A stretch of 64,000 bases of DNA from Desulfurivibrio sp044068625 (GCF_044068625.1 NZ_JBIPKH010000004.1:1-64000), one strand, 5' to 3'; positions 44,725-54,470 are shown, counted from the stretch's first letter. Numbers and translations are program-made. The notes: a model not told the origin generated them from the sequence alone.

Positions 44725-45549
44725 TCAGTCGCCGGCGATGATCTCCAGCAGCTCCTGGTGGATCAGTTCGTTGCTGGCCAGCAGTTCCGGCTTGAAAGGG
44801 GAAAAGTCCCGACCGGCAAAATCGCTGAGCCGGCCGCCGGCTTCCCGCAGCAGGATGGCCCCCGCCGCCGTATCCCAGGGCTTGAGGTTGATCTCCCAGA
44901 AACCGTCCAGGCGGCCGCAGGCCACATAGGCCAGGTCCAGGGCCGCCGCTCCGGCCCGGCGGACCCCCTGGCAGCGCAGCAGCACCTTTTTCAGCACCCC
45001 CACCACCTCATCGGCCTTCTCCTCGATACTGTAGGGAAAGCCGGTGGCCAGCAAGGATTTCTCCAGGGTTTTGGCCCGGGAAACCTTGATCGGCCGGCCG
45101 TTGAGCCAGGCCCCGGCTCCGGCGGCGGCGCAGAAAAATTCCTCCAGAATCGGATTGTAGATCACTCCGGCCCGGCAAACGCCCCCTTCCATATAGCCGA
45201 TGGAGACCGCGAACCAGGGGTAGGCGTGGGCAAAATTGGTGGTGCCGTCCAGGGGGTCGATGATCCAGGCCGGTCCGGTCGGCGGCGCATGCCAATCGGC
45301 GGCCGACTCTTCGGCCACCACCGTCGCCTCGATCCGGCTTTTGGCCAGAACCTTGAGGATCGCCTGTTCCGCCGCCAGGTCGGCTTCGGTTACCAGATCG
45401 ATCCGGCCCTTGTGCTTGATCTTGACCGGGGTGTTGTACAAACGGCGCAATACAGTTCCCGCCGCCAGGGCCGCCTCACCGGCGGCGGTGAGTACGGCGG
45501 CCAGCGAGCGGTCCTGGCAGCGGACCAGTGAACGTTGCAGGCGATCCAT
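44725..45549 (-). CDS. inositol-phosphatase family protein (SuhB-like)
   Basis: 274-residue Mg-dependent phosphatase. Motifs: WIIDPLDGTTNFAHAYPW (metal-binding Asp pair) and WDTAAGAILLREAGG. It could act on inositol monophosphate, as a SuhB-like RNA-processing factor, or on 3'-phosphoadenosine phosphates; the motifs do not separate these. It is convergent with hypE, the gap being 19 bases. Confidence 0.87.
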   Translation of the reverse strand: MDRLQRSLVRCQDRSLAAVLTAAGEAALAAGTVLRRLYNTPVKIKHKGRIDLVTEADLAAEQAILKVLAKSRIEATVVAEESAADWHAPPTGPAWIIDPLDGTTNFAHAYPWFAVSIGYMEGGVCRAGVIYNPILEEFFCAAAGAGAWLNGRPIKVSRAKTLEKSLLATGFPYSIEEKADEVVGVLKKVLLRCQGVRRAGAAALDLAYVACGRLDGFWEINLKPWDTAAGAILLREAGGRLSDFAGRDFSPFKPELLASNELIHQELLEIIAGD

Positions 45550-45621
45550 GGAAGTTGCTCCCGGGTCTTTTTCCCGTGGTCAGGAGATTGATTACGAGAA
45601 ATTTATCTTTGCCGCCCCCAA

Positions 45622-47127
45622 TCAGCGTTCACCCCAGGTTTTCTTGCGCCGGGGCGGGCCGGGGGGGCGGGACTTAAACGGTCGGCTGCCGCGGGCCGGG
45701 GCGCCGGCCTTGCGGGGGTAACCCCGGGAGACCGGTTTGCGCTCCCGGGGGGGGCGCTGTTCCCGTTCATATTGGGGGGCAGCGGCCGCCGGCGGTGCCG
45801 GCTGTTCCTGGAACTGCAGCGGCCGCTCCTTCTGGAGCAGGTAGGCCAGGGCGGCGGCGACCTCCTGGAGGGGAACTTCGTGCTCCTCCACCATCTGTTC
45901 GATCAGGTCAGAGAAAAAATCCCGCCCCTCCCGCTCCTGCATGGCGGTGGCGATCTGCTCCTTGAACTGGCCGATGCGGCGGTCGGTGACCTCCTGGCGG
46001 GTGGGGAGATTGAGCTTGGTAATGGTCTGGCGGGTGGCCTGCTCGATGGCTCCGAGCATCCTCATCTCCCGGGGGGCCACGAAGATGATCGCCTTGCCCT
46101 CGCGCCCGGCCCGACCGGTGCGGCCGATCCGATGAACATAGGACTCGGTGTCGTAGGGGACGTCGTAGTTGACCACGTGGCTGACCCGCTTTACATCCAA
46201 CCCTCGGGCCGCCACGTCGGTGGCCACCACGATATCCAGGGTGCCGCTTTTAAGCTGTTCGATGGTTTTCTCCCGCAACACCTGGGTCATGTCGCCGTTC
46301 AAGGCGGCGCTGGAGAAACCCCGGGCCACCAGTTTTTCCGCCAGCTCGACGGTGGCCACCTTGGTGCGGACGAAAACGATCATCGCCTCAATCTTCTCCG
46401 CCTCCAGAATCCGGGTCAGGGCGTCCAGTTTCTGCATCCCCTGGGCCAGCCAGAAATATTGGGAGATGGTTTCCACCGTGGAGGTCCGGGTCTTGAGCCG
46501 GATCTCCACGGGGTCCTTGAGATGGCGGCGGGCCACCCGCAGCACCTCCGGCGGCATGGTGGCGGAGAAGAGGGCCACCTGGCGCCCGGCCGGGGTGTGC
46601 TGGAGGATCTGCTCCACGGCGTCGATGAATCCCATCTTGAGCATCTCGTCGGCCTCATCCACCACCAGGCAGGCGAGGCGGTCCAGTTTGAGGGTGCCGC
46701 GGCGGAGATGGTCCTGGATGCGTCCGGGAGTGCCGACGATGGCCTGAACCCCCCGTTGCAGCTGGCGCAGCTGCTGGGTCATGTTCTGACCCCCGTACAG
46801 GGGCAGTACCTGGAAGCCGGGGAGGTGGCGGGAGTAGGTCTGCATCGCCTCGGCAACCTGCAGGGCCAGTTCCCGGGTGGGGGCCAGGACCAGAATCTGA
46901 GGATGTTTGAGATGCAGTTCCAGGCGGCTCAACAGAGGCAGGGCAAAGGCGGCGGTTTTGCCGGTGCCGGTCTGGGCCTGACCCAAGAGGTCACGACCGG
47001 CCAGCAGCGGCGGAATGGCGGCGGCCTGGATGGGGGTCGGGGTTTCATAGCCCACCTCCCGTACCACCTGTTGAATGGCTGGAGCCAGCGGTAATTGGCT
47101 GAAACTGATCTCGCTTTTTTCTGTCAT
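45622..47127 (-). CDS. DEAD-box RNA helicase
   Basis: 501 residues. Canonical motifs: Q-motif region TPIQAAAIPPLLAGRDLL, AQTGTGKT, PTRELALQV, VDEADEML, SATMP, ATDVAARGLD, HRIGRTGRAGREG. The C-terminus is a basic, Arg/Pro-rich tail (RPPRERKPVSRGYPRK) typical of DeaD/CsdA-like cold or ribosome-assembly helicases. ATG 47127 follows GGAAGG at a good spacing; a longer reading from 47190 lacks it. It is downstream of the ABC-F gene by 82 bases. Confidence 0.92.
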   Translation of the reverse strand: MTEKSEISFSQLPLAPAIQQVVREVGYETPTPIQAAAIPPLLAGRDLLGQAQTGTGKTAAFALPLLSRLELHLKHPQILVLAPTRELALQVAEAMQTYSRHLPGFQVLPLYGGQNMTQQLRQLQRGVQAIVGTPGRIQDHLRRGTLKLDRLACLVVDEADEMLKMGFIDAVEQILQHTPAGRQVALFSATMPPEVLRVARRHLKDPVEIRLKTRTSTVETISQYFWLAQGMQKLDALTRILEAEKIEAMIVFVRTKVATVELAEKLVARGFSSAALNGDMTQVLREKTIEQLKSGTLDIVVATDVAARGLDVKRVSHVVNYDVPYDTESYVHRIGRTGRAGREGKAIIFVAPREMRMLGAIEQATRQTITKLNLPTRQEVTDRRIGQFKEQIATAMQEREGRDFFSDLIEQMVEEHEVPLQEVAAALAYLLQKERPLQFQEQPAPPAAAAPQYEREQRPPRERKPVSRGYPRKAGAPARGSRPFKSRPPGPPRRKKTWGER

Positions 47128-47209
47128 GGTAACCTTCCGTGAAGTGTATGGGGCAGGGCGTAACAGACCATTAGAACCGATCTGCCGCAATATTGCACCC
47201 TTTTCCTCG

Positions 47210-48985
47210 CTAAGCCAGACTTTCCAACTCCTCCCAGCGCCGGTAGGTTTGGGCCAGTTTTTGCTCCAGGGCGGTTAGTTCGGCCTGGTGAGCGGTGATC
47301 CGCCCCGGGGGCTGGCGGTAGAAATCGTCCGCCGCCATGGCGGCCAGCAACTCGCCCTGGCGGCTCTCCAGCTCCTCGATGGCGGCAGGCAGGGCCGCCA
47401 GTTCGTGGGCCTCGGTGAAGGTCAGCTTGCGCCGGCCGGCCGGTTTGGCGGCCGGCTCGCCACTCTTTTTAGTCTGGGGGGGAGCGGCCGGGAGCGGGGG
47501 CTCGCGGCGCTGACGCAGCCAGTCATCGTAGCCGCCGGCGTATTCGGTGACCTGCCCCCCGCCCTCGCAGACCAGGGTGCTGGTCACCACATTGTTGAGG
47601 AAGGTGCGGTCGTGGCTGACCAGCAGCAGGGTGCCGCTAAAATCGAGCAGCAACTCCTCCAGCAACTCCAGGGTTTCCACGTCGAGATCGTTGGTGGGTT
47701 CGTCCATCACCAGGACATTGCAGGGGCGGGTGAAGAGGCGGGCCAGCAGCAGGCGGTTTTTCTCCCCGCCCGAGAGGATGCCCACCGGAGAGCGGGCCCG
47801 GTCGGGGGTGAAAAGAAAGTCCTGCAGATAGCCCATGATATGGCGGGGCCGGCCGTTGATCAGTACGGTGTCGTGGCCGTCGGCCAGATTGTCGGCCACG
47901 CTGCGGGCGGGATCAAGCTGCTCCCGGTGCTGGTCGAAGTAGCAGACCTCCAGGTTGGTGCCCAGCCGCACCTCGCCGCTCTGGGGGGAGAGTTCGCCCA
48001 GCAGCAGTTTGAGCAGGGTGGTCTTGCCCACCCCGTTGGGCCCGATGATCCCCACCTTGTCGCCGCGCATGATGGTGGTGGTCAGCTCACGGACCACCGG
48101 CAGATCGTCATAGGCGAAGGAGATCTTTTTGGCCGCGGTCACCAGGCGGCCGGAGGTGGTGCTCTCCTGGAGCTGCATCTTGACCCGCCCGCTCTGCTCC
48201 CGCCGGGCCGCTCGCTCCCGGCGCATCTTGAGCAGTGCTTCGACCCGGCCCTGGTTGCGGGTCCGGCGGGCCTTGATCCCCTGGCGGATCCAGGTCTCCT
48301 CCTGGGCCAGTTTACGGTCGAATTTGGCCGCCTGGGTGCTTTCCGCGGCCAGCAGCTCCTCCCGCCGGCGCAGGTAGTTGTCGTAATCGCCGGGCCAGCT
48401 GGTGATCCGGCCCCGGTCCAGGGCGATGATCCGGGTGGCCAACCGGCGCACCAGGGCGCGGTCATGGGTGATGAAGACCACCGCCCCGGTGAAGGCCAGC
48501 AGGAAATTCTCCAGCCGGTTGATCGCTTCCAGGTCCAGATGGTTGGTGGGTTCATCCAGCAGCAGCAGCTCGGGATCGTTGGCCAAAGCCCGGGCCAGCA
48601 GTACCCTTCTTTTCAGGCCGCCGGAGAGTTGGGCAAACTCCTGCTCCGGCGGCAGTTCCAGCCGGCTGAGGACCTTCTCCAGGTGCCGCGTCTCCCGTGC
48701 CCCGCCCGCCGCGATGGCGGTGGCCGCCACCTCCCGCACCGTACCGTGCAGGCCGGGGGGGACCTCCTGCTCCAGGCGAGCGCTGCGCAGACCCTTGCGG
48801 CGGATCACCTCGCCACCGTCCACCTCCAGCTCCTGGTTGAGGATCCGCAGGAGGGTGGATTTGCCTTCCCCGTTGCGGCCCAGCAGGCAGAGGCGCTCGC
48901 CCGCTTCGACCTGGAGATTGACACCATCCAGCAGGGGGCGCCCGCCGAAGGCCAGGGTCACCTGTTGTAAACTAATGAGGGCCAT
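47210..48985 (-). CDS. ABC-F family ATPase (Uup-like)
   Basis: 591 residues with two ABC ATPase cassettes and no membrane domain. First: GRNGEGKST, LSGGLKRRVLLARAL, LLLDEPTNHLD. Second: GPNGVGKTT, LSGGEKNRLLLARL, DEPTNDLD. A charged linker and a C-terminal coiled region (TEAHELAALPAAIEELESRQGELL) are Uup-like. Members act on ribosomes or DNA structures rather than transport. It starts 5 bases after the lipoprotein gene stop. Confidence 0.92.
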   Translation of the reverse strand: MALISLQQVTLAFGGRPLLDGVNLQVEAGERLCLLGRNGEGKSTLLRILNQELEVDGGEVIRRKGLRSARLEQEVPPGLHGTVREVAATAIAAGGARETRHLEKVLSRLELPPEQEFAQLSGGLKRRVLLARALANDPELLLLDEPTNHLDLEAINRLENFLLAFTGAVVFITHDRALVRRLATRIIALDRGRITSWPGDYDNYLRRREELLAAESTQAAKFDRKLAQEETWIRQGIKARRTRNQGRVEALLKMRRERAARREQSGRVKMQLQESTTSGRLVTAAKKISFAYDDLPVVRELTTTIMRGDKVGIIGPNGVGKTTLLKLLLGELSPQSGEVRLGTNLEVCYFDQHREQLDPARSVADNLADGHDTVLINGRPRHIMGYLQDFLFTPDRARSPVGILSGGEKNRLLLARLFTRPCNVLVMDEPTNDLDVETLELLEELLLDFSGTLLLVSHDRTFLNNVVTSTLVCEGGGQVTEYAGGYDDWLRQRREPPLPAAPPQTKKSGEPAAKPAGRRKLTFTEAHELAALPAAIEELESRQGELLAAMAADDFYRQPPGRITAHQAELTALEQKLAQTYRRWEELESLA

Positions 48986-48990
48986 GGGAG

Positions 48991-49494
48991 TTATTCGTGG
49001 TCGTCGTAATCGTCGTCGAGCAATTGAGGGGTGATGTAAATCACCACCCGCTCTGCCCTCAACGAGTAAGAGATGTCGAGCAGGTCCCGCCAGCGGAAAA
49101 AGAGGGGCTGGTAGGAGGGGCGCAGTTCATAGCCGATGAGCTCGCCGGCGGGCCCGAGTATCCCCCGCAGGCTGGAGTGGCTGAAATGGGGGCTGCAGTT
49201 GACGAAATCCCGGGCCTGGGCCAGAGCTTTGTCGGCCTTCAGTCCGGAGTGGAGGCGGTATTGAAATTCCGGGGAGTAAGGCGTTAGCGTGTAGGGCTGA
49301 TCTTCCCGGCGGAGAAAGGCGACGGTGGCCGGGTCGTTGCCGAAATTGCAGCCATGCAGGATCAGGGTGTAGGTGGTGTCGGACATCACCTCGGAGGCCG
49401 GGCGAAGTTCAACCCGGGGTCCCGGGGCGCAGGCGGCCAGCAGCAGAGCGGTGAGCAACATCGGCAGGCAGGGGCCGGCAACGGTAATTTTCAC
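48991..49494 (-). CDS. lipoprotein of unknown function
   Basis: 167 residues from GTG 49494. Lipobox LLAAC (Cys22) after a hydrophobic stretch predicts anchoring to a membrane. The mature part has TYTLILHGCNFGNDPATVAFL, LTPYSPEFQYRLHSG, VNCSPHF and an acidic end LLDDDYDDHE. I do not recognise the family. Two Cys residues in the mature part (HGC, VNC) could form a disulphide. It is read toward the ABC-F gene with 5 bases between. Confidence 0.65.
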   Translation of the reverse strand: MKITVAGPCLPMLLTALLLAACAPGPRVELRPASEVMSDTTYTLILHGCNFGNDPATVAFLRREDQPYTLTPYSPEFQYRLHSGLKADKALAQARDFVNCSPHFSHSSLRGILGPAGELIGYELRPSYQPLFFRWRDLLDISYSLRAERVVIYITPQLLDDDYDDHE

Positions 49495-49584
49495 GGAGCA
49501 TTCCTCTTTAAATGGTGGTGTCTTGACGACAGTTTGCTACACTAGCATAATTGTCGCCATCGGGGAAGGATGGCGAAGGGGCCC

Positions 49585-50289
49585 TCAGCCCGGTTCGAAG
49601 AGGTAGGCGATCTCGTCCAGGGACTGTTTGATCGCGTAGGGCATGGCCTTGGCGTACATGTCCAGCAGGACGATGGCGTTGACCGAGGAATCGGTTCTGG
49701 AAGCATGGCGCAGCCGCTGGGCCATGGCCCGGTTGACCTCCTGGATGTTCTGGTAGATCCGGTTGAGCCCCTCCAGGGAGAGGTCCGGCTCCCGGCCTTG
49801 GAGCTGTTGGAAATACTGGGTCAGCAGGTAGGTGGAGGCCGCCCGGTAGATGGTTTCCTCCTCGCTGGCCAAAGGGAGGTGGAAGCGGGCCATCGGTTTG
49901 AAGAAAAGGGTGTGCGGACAGTTGCTGCCCGCCAGCAGCAAGCCCATCAAGGAGCTGACCGCCCTTTGGATCGTGGTTTGCCCCGAGATGGTGCGCTCGC
50001 CGGTGATCACCTCCAGGAAGACCTGGTCGTGGGAGAAGAGGTGCTCGAACTGGGCCACCAGCGGCATCAGGGCCAGGGCGGCGGGGCAGTGGACGGTCTG
50101 GTCCGGGTCCAGGGGGCAGTTGGGGCAGCGATCCTGGGTCAGCCGGGTCCAGGCGGGCGGCGGCAGGTCATCCCGCAGCAAGGTAATCGTGCGGGCGTCG
50201 AAACGCAGATCCAGAACCACCGGGGCGCTGCCGGTCAGGGTGAAGCGGTAGCTGATCTGGAACTGGGAGGTGGTGGTCATGCCGGCCAT
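49585..50289 (-). CDS. hypothetical cytosolic protein with CxxC
   Basis: 234 residues; the start is uncertain among three ATGs at 50280, 50289 and 50292 (AGG just upstream favours 50289). It shows SYRFTLTGSAPVVLDLRF, then QDRCPNCPLDPDQTVHCPAALALM (CxxC plus a third Cys), and a helical C-terminal half: TIQRAVSSLMGLLLAGSNCPH, IQEVNRAMAQRLRH, VLLDMYAKAMPYAI. The pattern suggests a metal-binding beta domain with a helical effector domain. No family assigned. It is divergent from the PLD-like gene across a 21-base gap. Confidence 0.65.
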   Translation of the reverse strand: MAGMTTTSQFQISYRFTLTGSAPVVLDLRFDARTITLLRDDLPPPAWTRLTQDRCPNCPLDPDQTVHCPAALALMPLVAQFEHLFSHDQVFLEVITGERTISGQTTIQRAVSSLMGLLLAGSNCPHTLFFKPMARFHLPLASEEETIYRAASTYLLTQYFQQLQGREPDLSLEGLNRIYQNIQEVNRAMAQRLRHASRTDSSVNAIVLLDMYAKAMPYAIKQSLDEIAYLFEPG

Positions 50290-50310
50290 CATACCTGAAT
50301 GGGACGACCG

Positions 50311-51804
50311 ATGAAAGCCTTGTTGATAATGCTGCTGTTGATCTGGTGCCTGGGGACGATTTACGGCCTCCGCAAGGCCTTGCCCCCGGGGATCTCCAGC
50401 ACCGGCCCCTGGCGGGATGGTGCTGGGCTGATTTTTCTTTATGACCTCAGTTATGGGCTGGACGGTCGCCGGGTCCACGAGGAACGGATCGTGGCGGCCA
50501 TGCTGGCCGAGATTGCCCGGGCGGAACAATTCATCGTGGTCGATATGTTCCTTTTCAACCGCTGGGGAGCGGAGTGGGATGGCGGCAACGGCCTGGCCCC
50601 GGGCCAGGCCTCACCGGTGGAGCGGGTTACCGGGGCCCTGCTTGCCGCCCGGCAGGCCCGGCCCCGGTTGGCGGTAATGTTTATCGCCGACGAGGTTAAC
50701 ACCGGTTACGGCTCCTATTCCGAACCCCACCTGGCCCGCCTGGCCGCCCATGGGGTCGAGGTGGTGATCACCGATCTGAGCGAATTGCGGGACTCCAATC
50801 CCATCTATTCCGGGCTCTGGCGGCCCCTGCTGCAATGGTGGCGGCCGGTGGAGGGACGGGGTCGGTTGCCCAACCCCTTTGCCCCCGAGGCCCCGGCCAT
50901 GGGTCTGGCTTCCTGGCTTAAGCTGCTCAACTTCAAGGCCAATCACCGCAAACTGCTGCTCACCGAGAGGGCGGCCCTGGTCAGTTCCGGTAATATCCAC
51001 GATGCCTCCGCCCGCCACAGCAATATCGCCTTTCTGGCCTCCGGAGAGATTATCGGCGATCTGCTGGCGGGTGAACTGGCGGTGGCCCGCTTCTCCGGGC
51101 ACGATTCGCCGGCTTCGGCAATGGTGGAGGCGGCGGAGTTGCCCGGGGGTGGAGGACGGGGCCGGGGGGGGCGGAATGAGGCGGCGGCCGGGGAGGGCGG
51201 CGCGGCAAGGGAAGGGGTCAAGGTCAGGATGCTTGGTGAAGGGGCGATCCGGCGGCAGTTGCTGGCCGCCCTCCAGGGGACCCAGCTGGGGGATCTGATT
51301 TGGATGGGGCAATTTTATCTGGCCGATCGCCGGGTCATGGCCGCCCTGGCTGCCGCCGCCCGCCGGGGGGTCGAGGTCCGCCTGATTCTCGACCCCAACC
51401 GTGACGCCTTCGGCCGGGATAAACGGGGAATTCCCAACCGCCAGAGCGCGGCCCGCCTCCTGGCCGCCGCCGGCGACCGCCTGCGGATTCGCTGGTATGA
51501 CACCCGGGGGGAACAGTTTCACGTCAAGCTGACCATGGTGCAACGGGGAGATCGGGCGGTGATCATTGGTGGTTCGGCCAATCTCACCCGGCGGAACCTG
51601 GCCGATTACAATCTGGAGACCTGCCTGGAGATTCGGGCCGGGGTGGAGGCGGCGATTTCGGTGGCGGTGGCCGACTTCTTTGCCCGCCTGTGGGATAATC
51701 GGGCCGGGGAATATACCCTTGACTATTCCGCATTTGCCGAAAGATCAACGGCTAAGGCGGCGTGGGCGGCCTGGCAGGAGTTCAGTGGCATGGGGACCTT
51801 CTGA
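50311..51804 (+). CDS. PLD-superfamily protein with altered HKD motifs
   Basis: 497 residues, N-terminal membrane helix (KALLIMLLLIWCLGTIYGL). Two phospholipase-D repeats are visible, but both are imperfect: NHRKLLLTE with Glu in place of the motif Asp, and FHVKLTMVQ with Gln in that place, followed by GGSANLTRRNLADYN. The catalytic His and Lys are kept, so it may still hydrolyse phosphodiesters (cardiolipin-synthase-like or nuclease-like), but the missing Asp makes this uncertain. ATG 50311 is preferred because of upstream GGGACG. Its stop overlaps the next gene start (TGATG). Confidence 0.8.
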   Translation: MKALLIMLLLIWCLGTIYGLRKALPPGISSTGPWRDGAGLIFLYDLSYGLDGRRVHEERIVAAMLAEIARAEQFIVVDMFLFNRWGAEWDGGNGLAPGQASPVERVTGALLAARQARPRLAVMFIADEVNTGYGSYSEPHLARLAAHGVEVVITDLSELRDSNPIYSGLWRPLLQWWRPVEGRGRLPNPFAPEAPAMGLASWLKLLNFKANHRKLLLTERAALVSSGNIHDASARHSNIAFLASGEIIGDLLAGELAVARFSGHDSPASAMVEAAELPGGGGRGRGGRNEAAAGEGGAAREGVKVRMLGEGAIRRQLLAALQGTQLGDLIWMGQFYLADRRVMAALAAAARRGVEVRLILDPNRDAFGRDKRGIPNRQSAARLLAAAGDRLRIRWYDTRGEQFHVKLTMVQRGDRAVIIGGSANLTRRNLADYNLETCLEIRAGVEAAISVAVADFFARLWDNRAGEYTLDYSAFAERSTAKAAWAAWQEFSGMGTF

Positions 51805-53384
51805 TGATCTGGCTCTATCCGGTCCTGCTGGGGGCGGTCGTGGCGGCACTGGTGACCACCTTTTTCTGCTTGAAACGGGAGCGACGGCTGACCCGGCGAC
51901 GGACGGAGGCGGCCCTGCACCGCCAGTTGGAGGAGTTCTTCGCCATCTTCCAGGCCGTTGAGGGCGGGGCCTATGTCGCCGACATGGAGAGTCATGAGAT
52001 TCTGGCCATCACCGGTCGCAATCAGGAGCTGTTCAGTTCGGACCTGGTGGGTAGTAAGTGCTATCAGCGGGCGGGTCTGGGGGGTGGGCGAGGCCCTTGT
52101 CTCTTCTGCTCCAACCGGATTTTGGTCAATCCCGACGGCACCCCGGCCCGGCCGGTGGTTCGGGAATTTCGTAACCCCGCCGATAACCACTGGTATCTCT
52201 GCATCGACCGGGCCATCCACTGGCCCGACGGGCGCTTGGTCCGCCTGGAGATTGCCATCAACATCACGGCCCGCAAGCAGGCCGAGGAAAATCTGCGGCG
52301 CAGCGAACATAACTTTCGGGAATTGGTTGAAAATTCCCTGGTGGGGGTTTTGTTGGTCCAGGATGGGGAGATCATCTATCAGAATCCCGAGCAGCGCCGC
52401 CTGCTGGGCAATATGCCCAATTCGCTGCTGCTCAAGGATTTCACCGCCATCCACCCCGATGATCTGGGCAAGGTCTGGGAGAGTTACCGGAAGATCGACA
52501 GCGGGGCGGTCGCCCAGGTTGATCTGGAATTTCGCCTCTACAGCAGCGGGCGACGGCGGGAGGGTGAACTGGTCTGGGTCTACTGCCGGGCCCGGCCCAT
52601 CGATTTTCAGGGGCGCAAGACCATGCTGATCAGCATGGTGGATATCAGCCAGGCCAAGGAGTTGGAGCGCCTGCTGCGGGTGCAGGACAAGATGTCTTCC
52701 CTGGGAAGGGTGGCCGCCGGGATGGCCCATGAGATCCGTAACCCCCTCTCGGGGATCAATATCTACCTGGGCACCCTCCAGCGGATGTACGGCCGTCCGG
52801 AAATGGGCTCCCGGGTGGAGGAGATATTTCAGCGGCTAACGGCGGCTTCCGCCAGGATCGAGGCGGTGATCCAGCGGGTGATCGATTTTGCCAAGCCCGG
52901 CCAACTGCAGGTCCGGGCCATTGATCCCAACCAGCCGGTGCTGGCGGCTCTGGAGCTGGCGACGGTACTCCTGGAGCGGCGGGGCATCAAGCCGGAGCTG
53001 GAAGCGGCCTCCGATCTGCCACTCTGTCGGATCGATCGCCAGCAGCTCGAGCAGGTGCTGCTCAACCTGCTGACCAACAGCGCCGAGGCGATGGAGCAAC
53101 TGCCCCCGACGGCCCCGCGCCGCCTGCGGGTGCAAACCCTGATGGCGGATGATATGGTTGAAATCCGGGTGGATGACAGTGGGCCAGGCATTCCGGTCGG
53201 GGTGCGGGAGCGGATTTTCGATCCCTTCTACACCACCAAGGGCGACGGGACCGGGATTGGGCTAAATATCAGTCATCGGATCATCAGCGATCACGGGGGG
53301 CGTTTGGTGCTGGCCGAGAGCGCTCTGGGCGGGGCCTGTTTCCGGATTTTGCTGCCTCCGGAGAGTGGGTCGAGAAAAAGGTGA
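51804..53384 (+). CDS. PAS-containing sensor histidine kinase
   Basis: 526 residues. One N-terminal helix (about 4-22), then two PAS-like domains; the first has a Cys pair GPCLFCSN that could bind a cofactor or sense redox. HisKA box MAHEIRNPLSG (His309) and HATPase_c with NLLTNSAEAM, DDSGPGIPVG and GTGIGLNIS are intact. It overlaps the PLD-like stop by one base and lies 83 bases ahead of a stand-alone receiver protein, which is the likely partner. Confidence 0.92.
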   Translation: MIWLYPVLLGAVVAALVTTFFCLKRERRLTRRRTEAALHRQLEEFFAIFQAVEGGAYVADMESHEILAITGRNQELFSSDLVGSKCYQRAGLGGGRGPCLFCSNRILVNPDGTPARPVVREFRNPADNHWYLCIDRAIHWPDGRLVRLEIAINITARKQAEENLRRSEHNFRELVENSLVGVLLVQDGEIIYQNPEQRRLLGNMPNSLLLKDFTAIHPDDLGKVWESYRKIDSGAVAQVDLEFRLYSSGRRREGELVWVYCRARPIDFQGRKTMLISMVDISQAKELERLLRVQDKMSSLGRVAAGMAHEIRNPLSGINIYLGTLQRMYGRPEMGSRVEEIFQRLTAASARIEAVIQRVIDFAKPGQLQVRAIDPNQPVLAALELATVLLERRGIKPELEAASDLPLCRIDRQQLEQVLLNLLTNSAEAMEQLPPTAPRRLRVQTLMADDMVEIRVDDSGPGIPVGVRERIFDPFYTTKGDGTGIGLNISHRIISDHGGRLVLAESALGGACFRILLPPESGSRKR

Positions 53385-53467
53385 CAACCGGTTGAGGTTG
53401 TGAGAGAATAACGAGATGAGTTGTTGCTGCGGAGCGGGGACCGGGTAAAACGCGGGAGGCTGCCGGG

Positions 53468-53878
53468 ATGATTGCCGAGAAAAGCACCTTGTTTGAGGAG
53501 CTGCGCCACCTTAAGCTTCTCCTGGTCGAGGATGATGAGCTGTTGCGCAACTCGCTGGAACTCTTTTTTGAGAATGAGGGCTGCCGGCTCCTGGCTCGGG
53601 AAAGTGCCGAGGAGGGCCTGGATATTCTGCGGCGGCAGCCCTTTGATGTGGTGATCACCGATTTCCGCCTGCCGGGGATGAATGGCCTGGATTTTCTCCG
53701 GGCCCTGCAGGAGTTGCAGCCCGCCGCCCAGAAGATCCTGCTCACCGCCTATATGAACGAAACTGTCTTGGCCGAGGCCTTCCGGCTCGGGGTGCATGAG
53801 TTTATCGAGAAACCCCTCTCCACCGATGATGTCGAGGACGCCTTGGTGCGAATTCTCAATCGCCGCGGTGGGGGATAG
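53468..53878 (+). CDS. single-domain response regulator
   Basis: 136 residues consisting of a receiver domain only. Phosphoacceptor Asp65 in VVITDFRLPGMNG, acidic pair VEDDELLRN, conserved LTAY and EKPLS. No output domain, so it acts by protein contact or relays phosphate. It is coupled with the histidine kinase upstream. The 83-base gap between them holds no gene. Confidence 0.9.
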   Translation: MIAEKSTLFEELRHLKLLLVEDDELLRNSLELFFENEGCRLLARESAEEGLDILRRQPFDVVITDFRLPGMNGLDFLRALQELQPAAQKILLTAYMNETVLAEAFRLGVHEFIEKPLSTDDVEDALVRILNRRGGG

Positions 53879-53962
53879 GGCGAAGCGGGGGGTGGAAAAA
53901 TTTGTAAAAACGGATAAGGGTGTGATTCTCTGCTGATCTGTGGTATGGTGGGCGCAATATCT

Positions 53963-53989
53963 CGGCCCGACGGGTTTTCCGCCGGGCCG
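53963..53989. terminator. GC hairpin before FKBP gene
   Basis: CGGCCCG (53963-53969) pairs with CGGGCCG (53983-53989) around a T-rich loop. TTAACTTTA follows. It may end the kinase-regulator transcript or sit in the FKBP leader. Confidence 0.35.
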
Positions 53990-54017
53990 TTAACTTTAGA
54001 TCAAGGAGAAAATTTCC

Positions 54018-54446
54018 ATGACCCAGGCAAAAACAGGTGACAATGTCCAGATCCACTATACCGGCAAGCTGACCGACGGCACCGTCTTCGACTCCTCCCA
54101 GGGCCGTGAGCCCCTCTCTTTCACCCTCGGCGGCGGCGAGGTTATTCCCGGATTTGACCAGGCGGTGGCAGGGATGAAGGTCGGGGAGGCCAAAAATGTC
54201 ACCATCCCCATGGACCAGGCCTACGGCCCCCGTCTTGACCAGTTGATTATCGATATCCCCCGCAGCCAGGTGCCGCCGGATCTTAACCCCGAAGTGGATC
54301 AGAATCTGCAGATGAGCGGCCCCAACGGGGAGACCGTGGTGGTCCGAGTGGTGGAGGTGGCCGCCGACTCCATCAAGCTGGACGCCAATCCCCCCCTGGC
54401 CGGCCAGGATCTCAATTTCGACATCGAGCTGGTGGCCATCGCCTAA
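54018..54446 (+). CDS. SlyD-like FKBP peptidyl-prolyl isomerase
   Basis: 142 residues. FKBP core GDNVQIHYTGKLTDGTVFDSS, GGGEVIPGFDQAVAGMKVGE and an inserted-in-flap domain (DQLIIDIPRSQVPP..). It resembles SlyD without the long His-rich metal-binding tail. Cytoplasmic isomerase/chaperone; SlyD helps nickel delivery to hydrogenases in E. coli, but without the His tail that role is doubtful. AAGGAGA precedes the ATG. Confidence 0.9.
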   Translation: MTQAKTGDNVQIHYTGKLTDGTVFDSSQGREPLSFTLGGGEVIPGFDQAVAGMKVGEAKNVTIPMDQAYGPRLDQLIIDIPRSQVPPDLNPEVDQNLQMSGPNGETVVVRVVEVAADSIKLDANPPLAGQDLNFDIELVAIA

Positions 54447-54470
54447 AACGGCGCGGCTTTTGCTCCGGAG

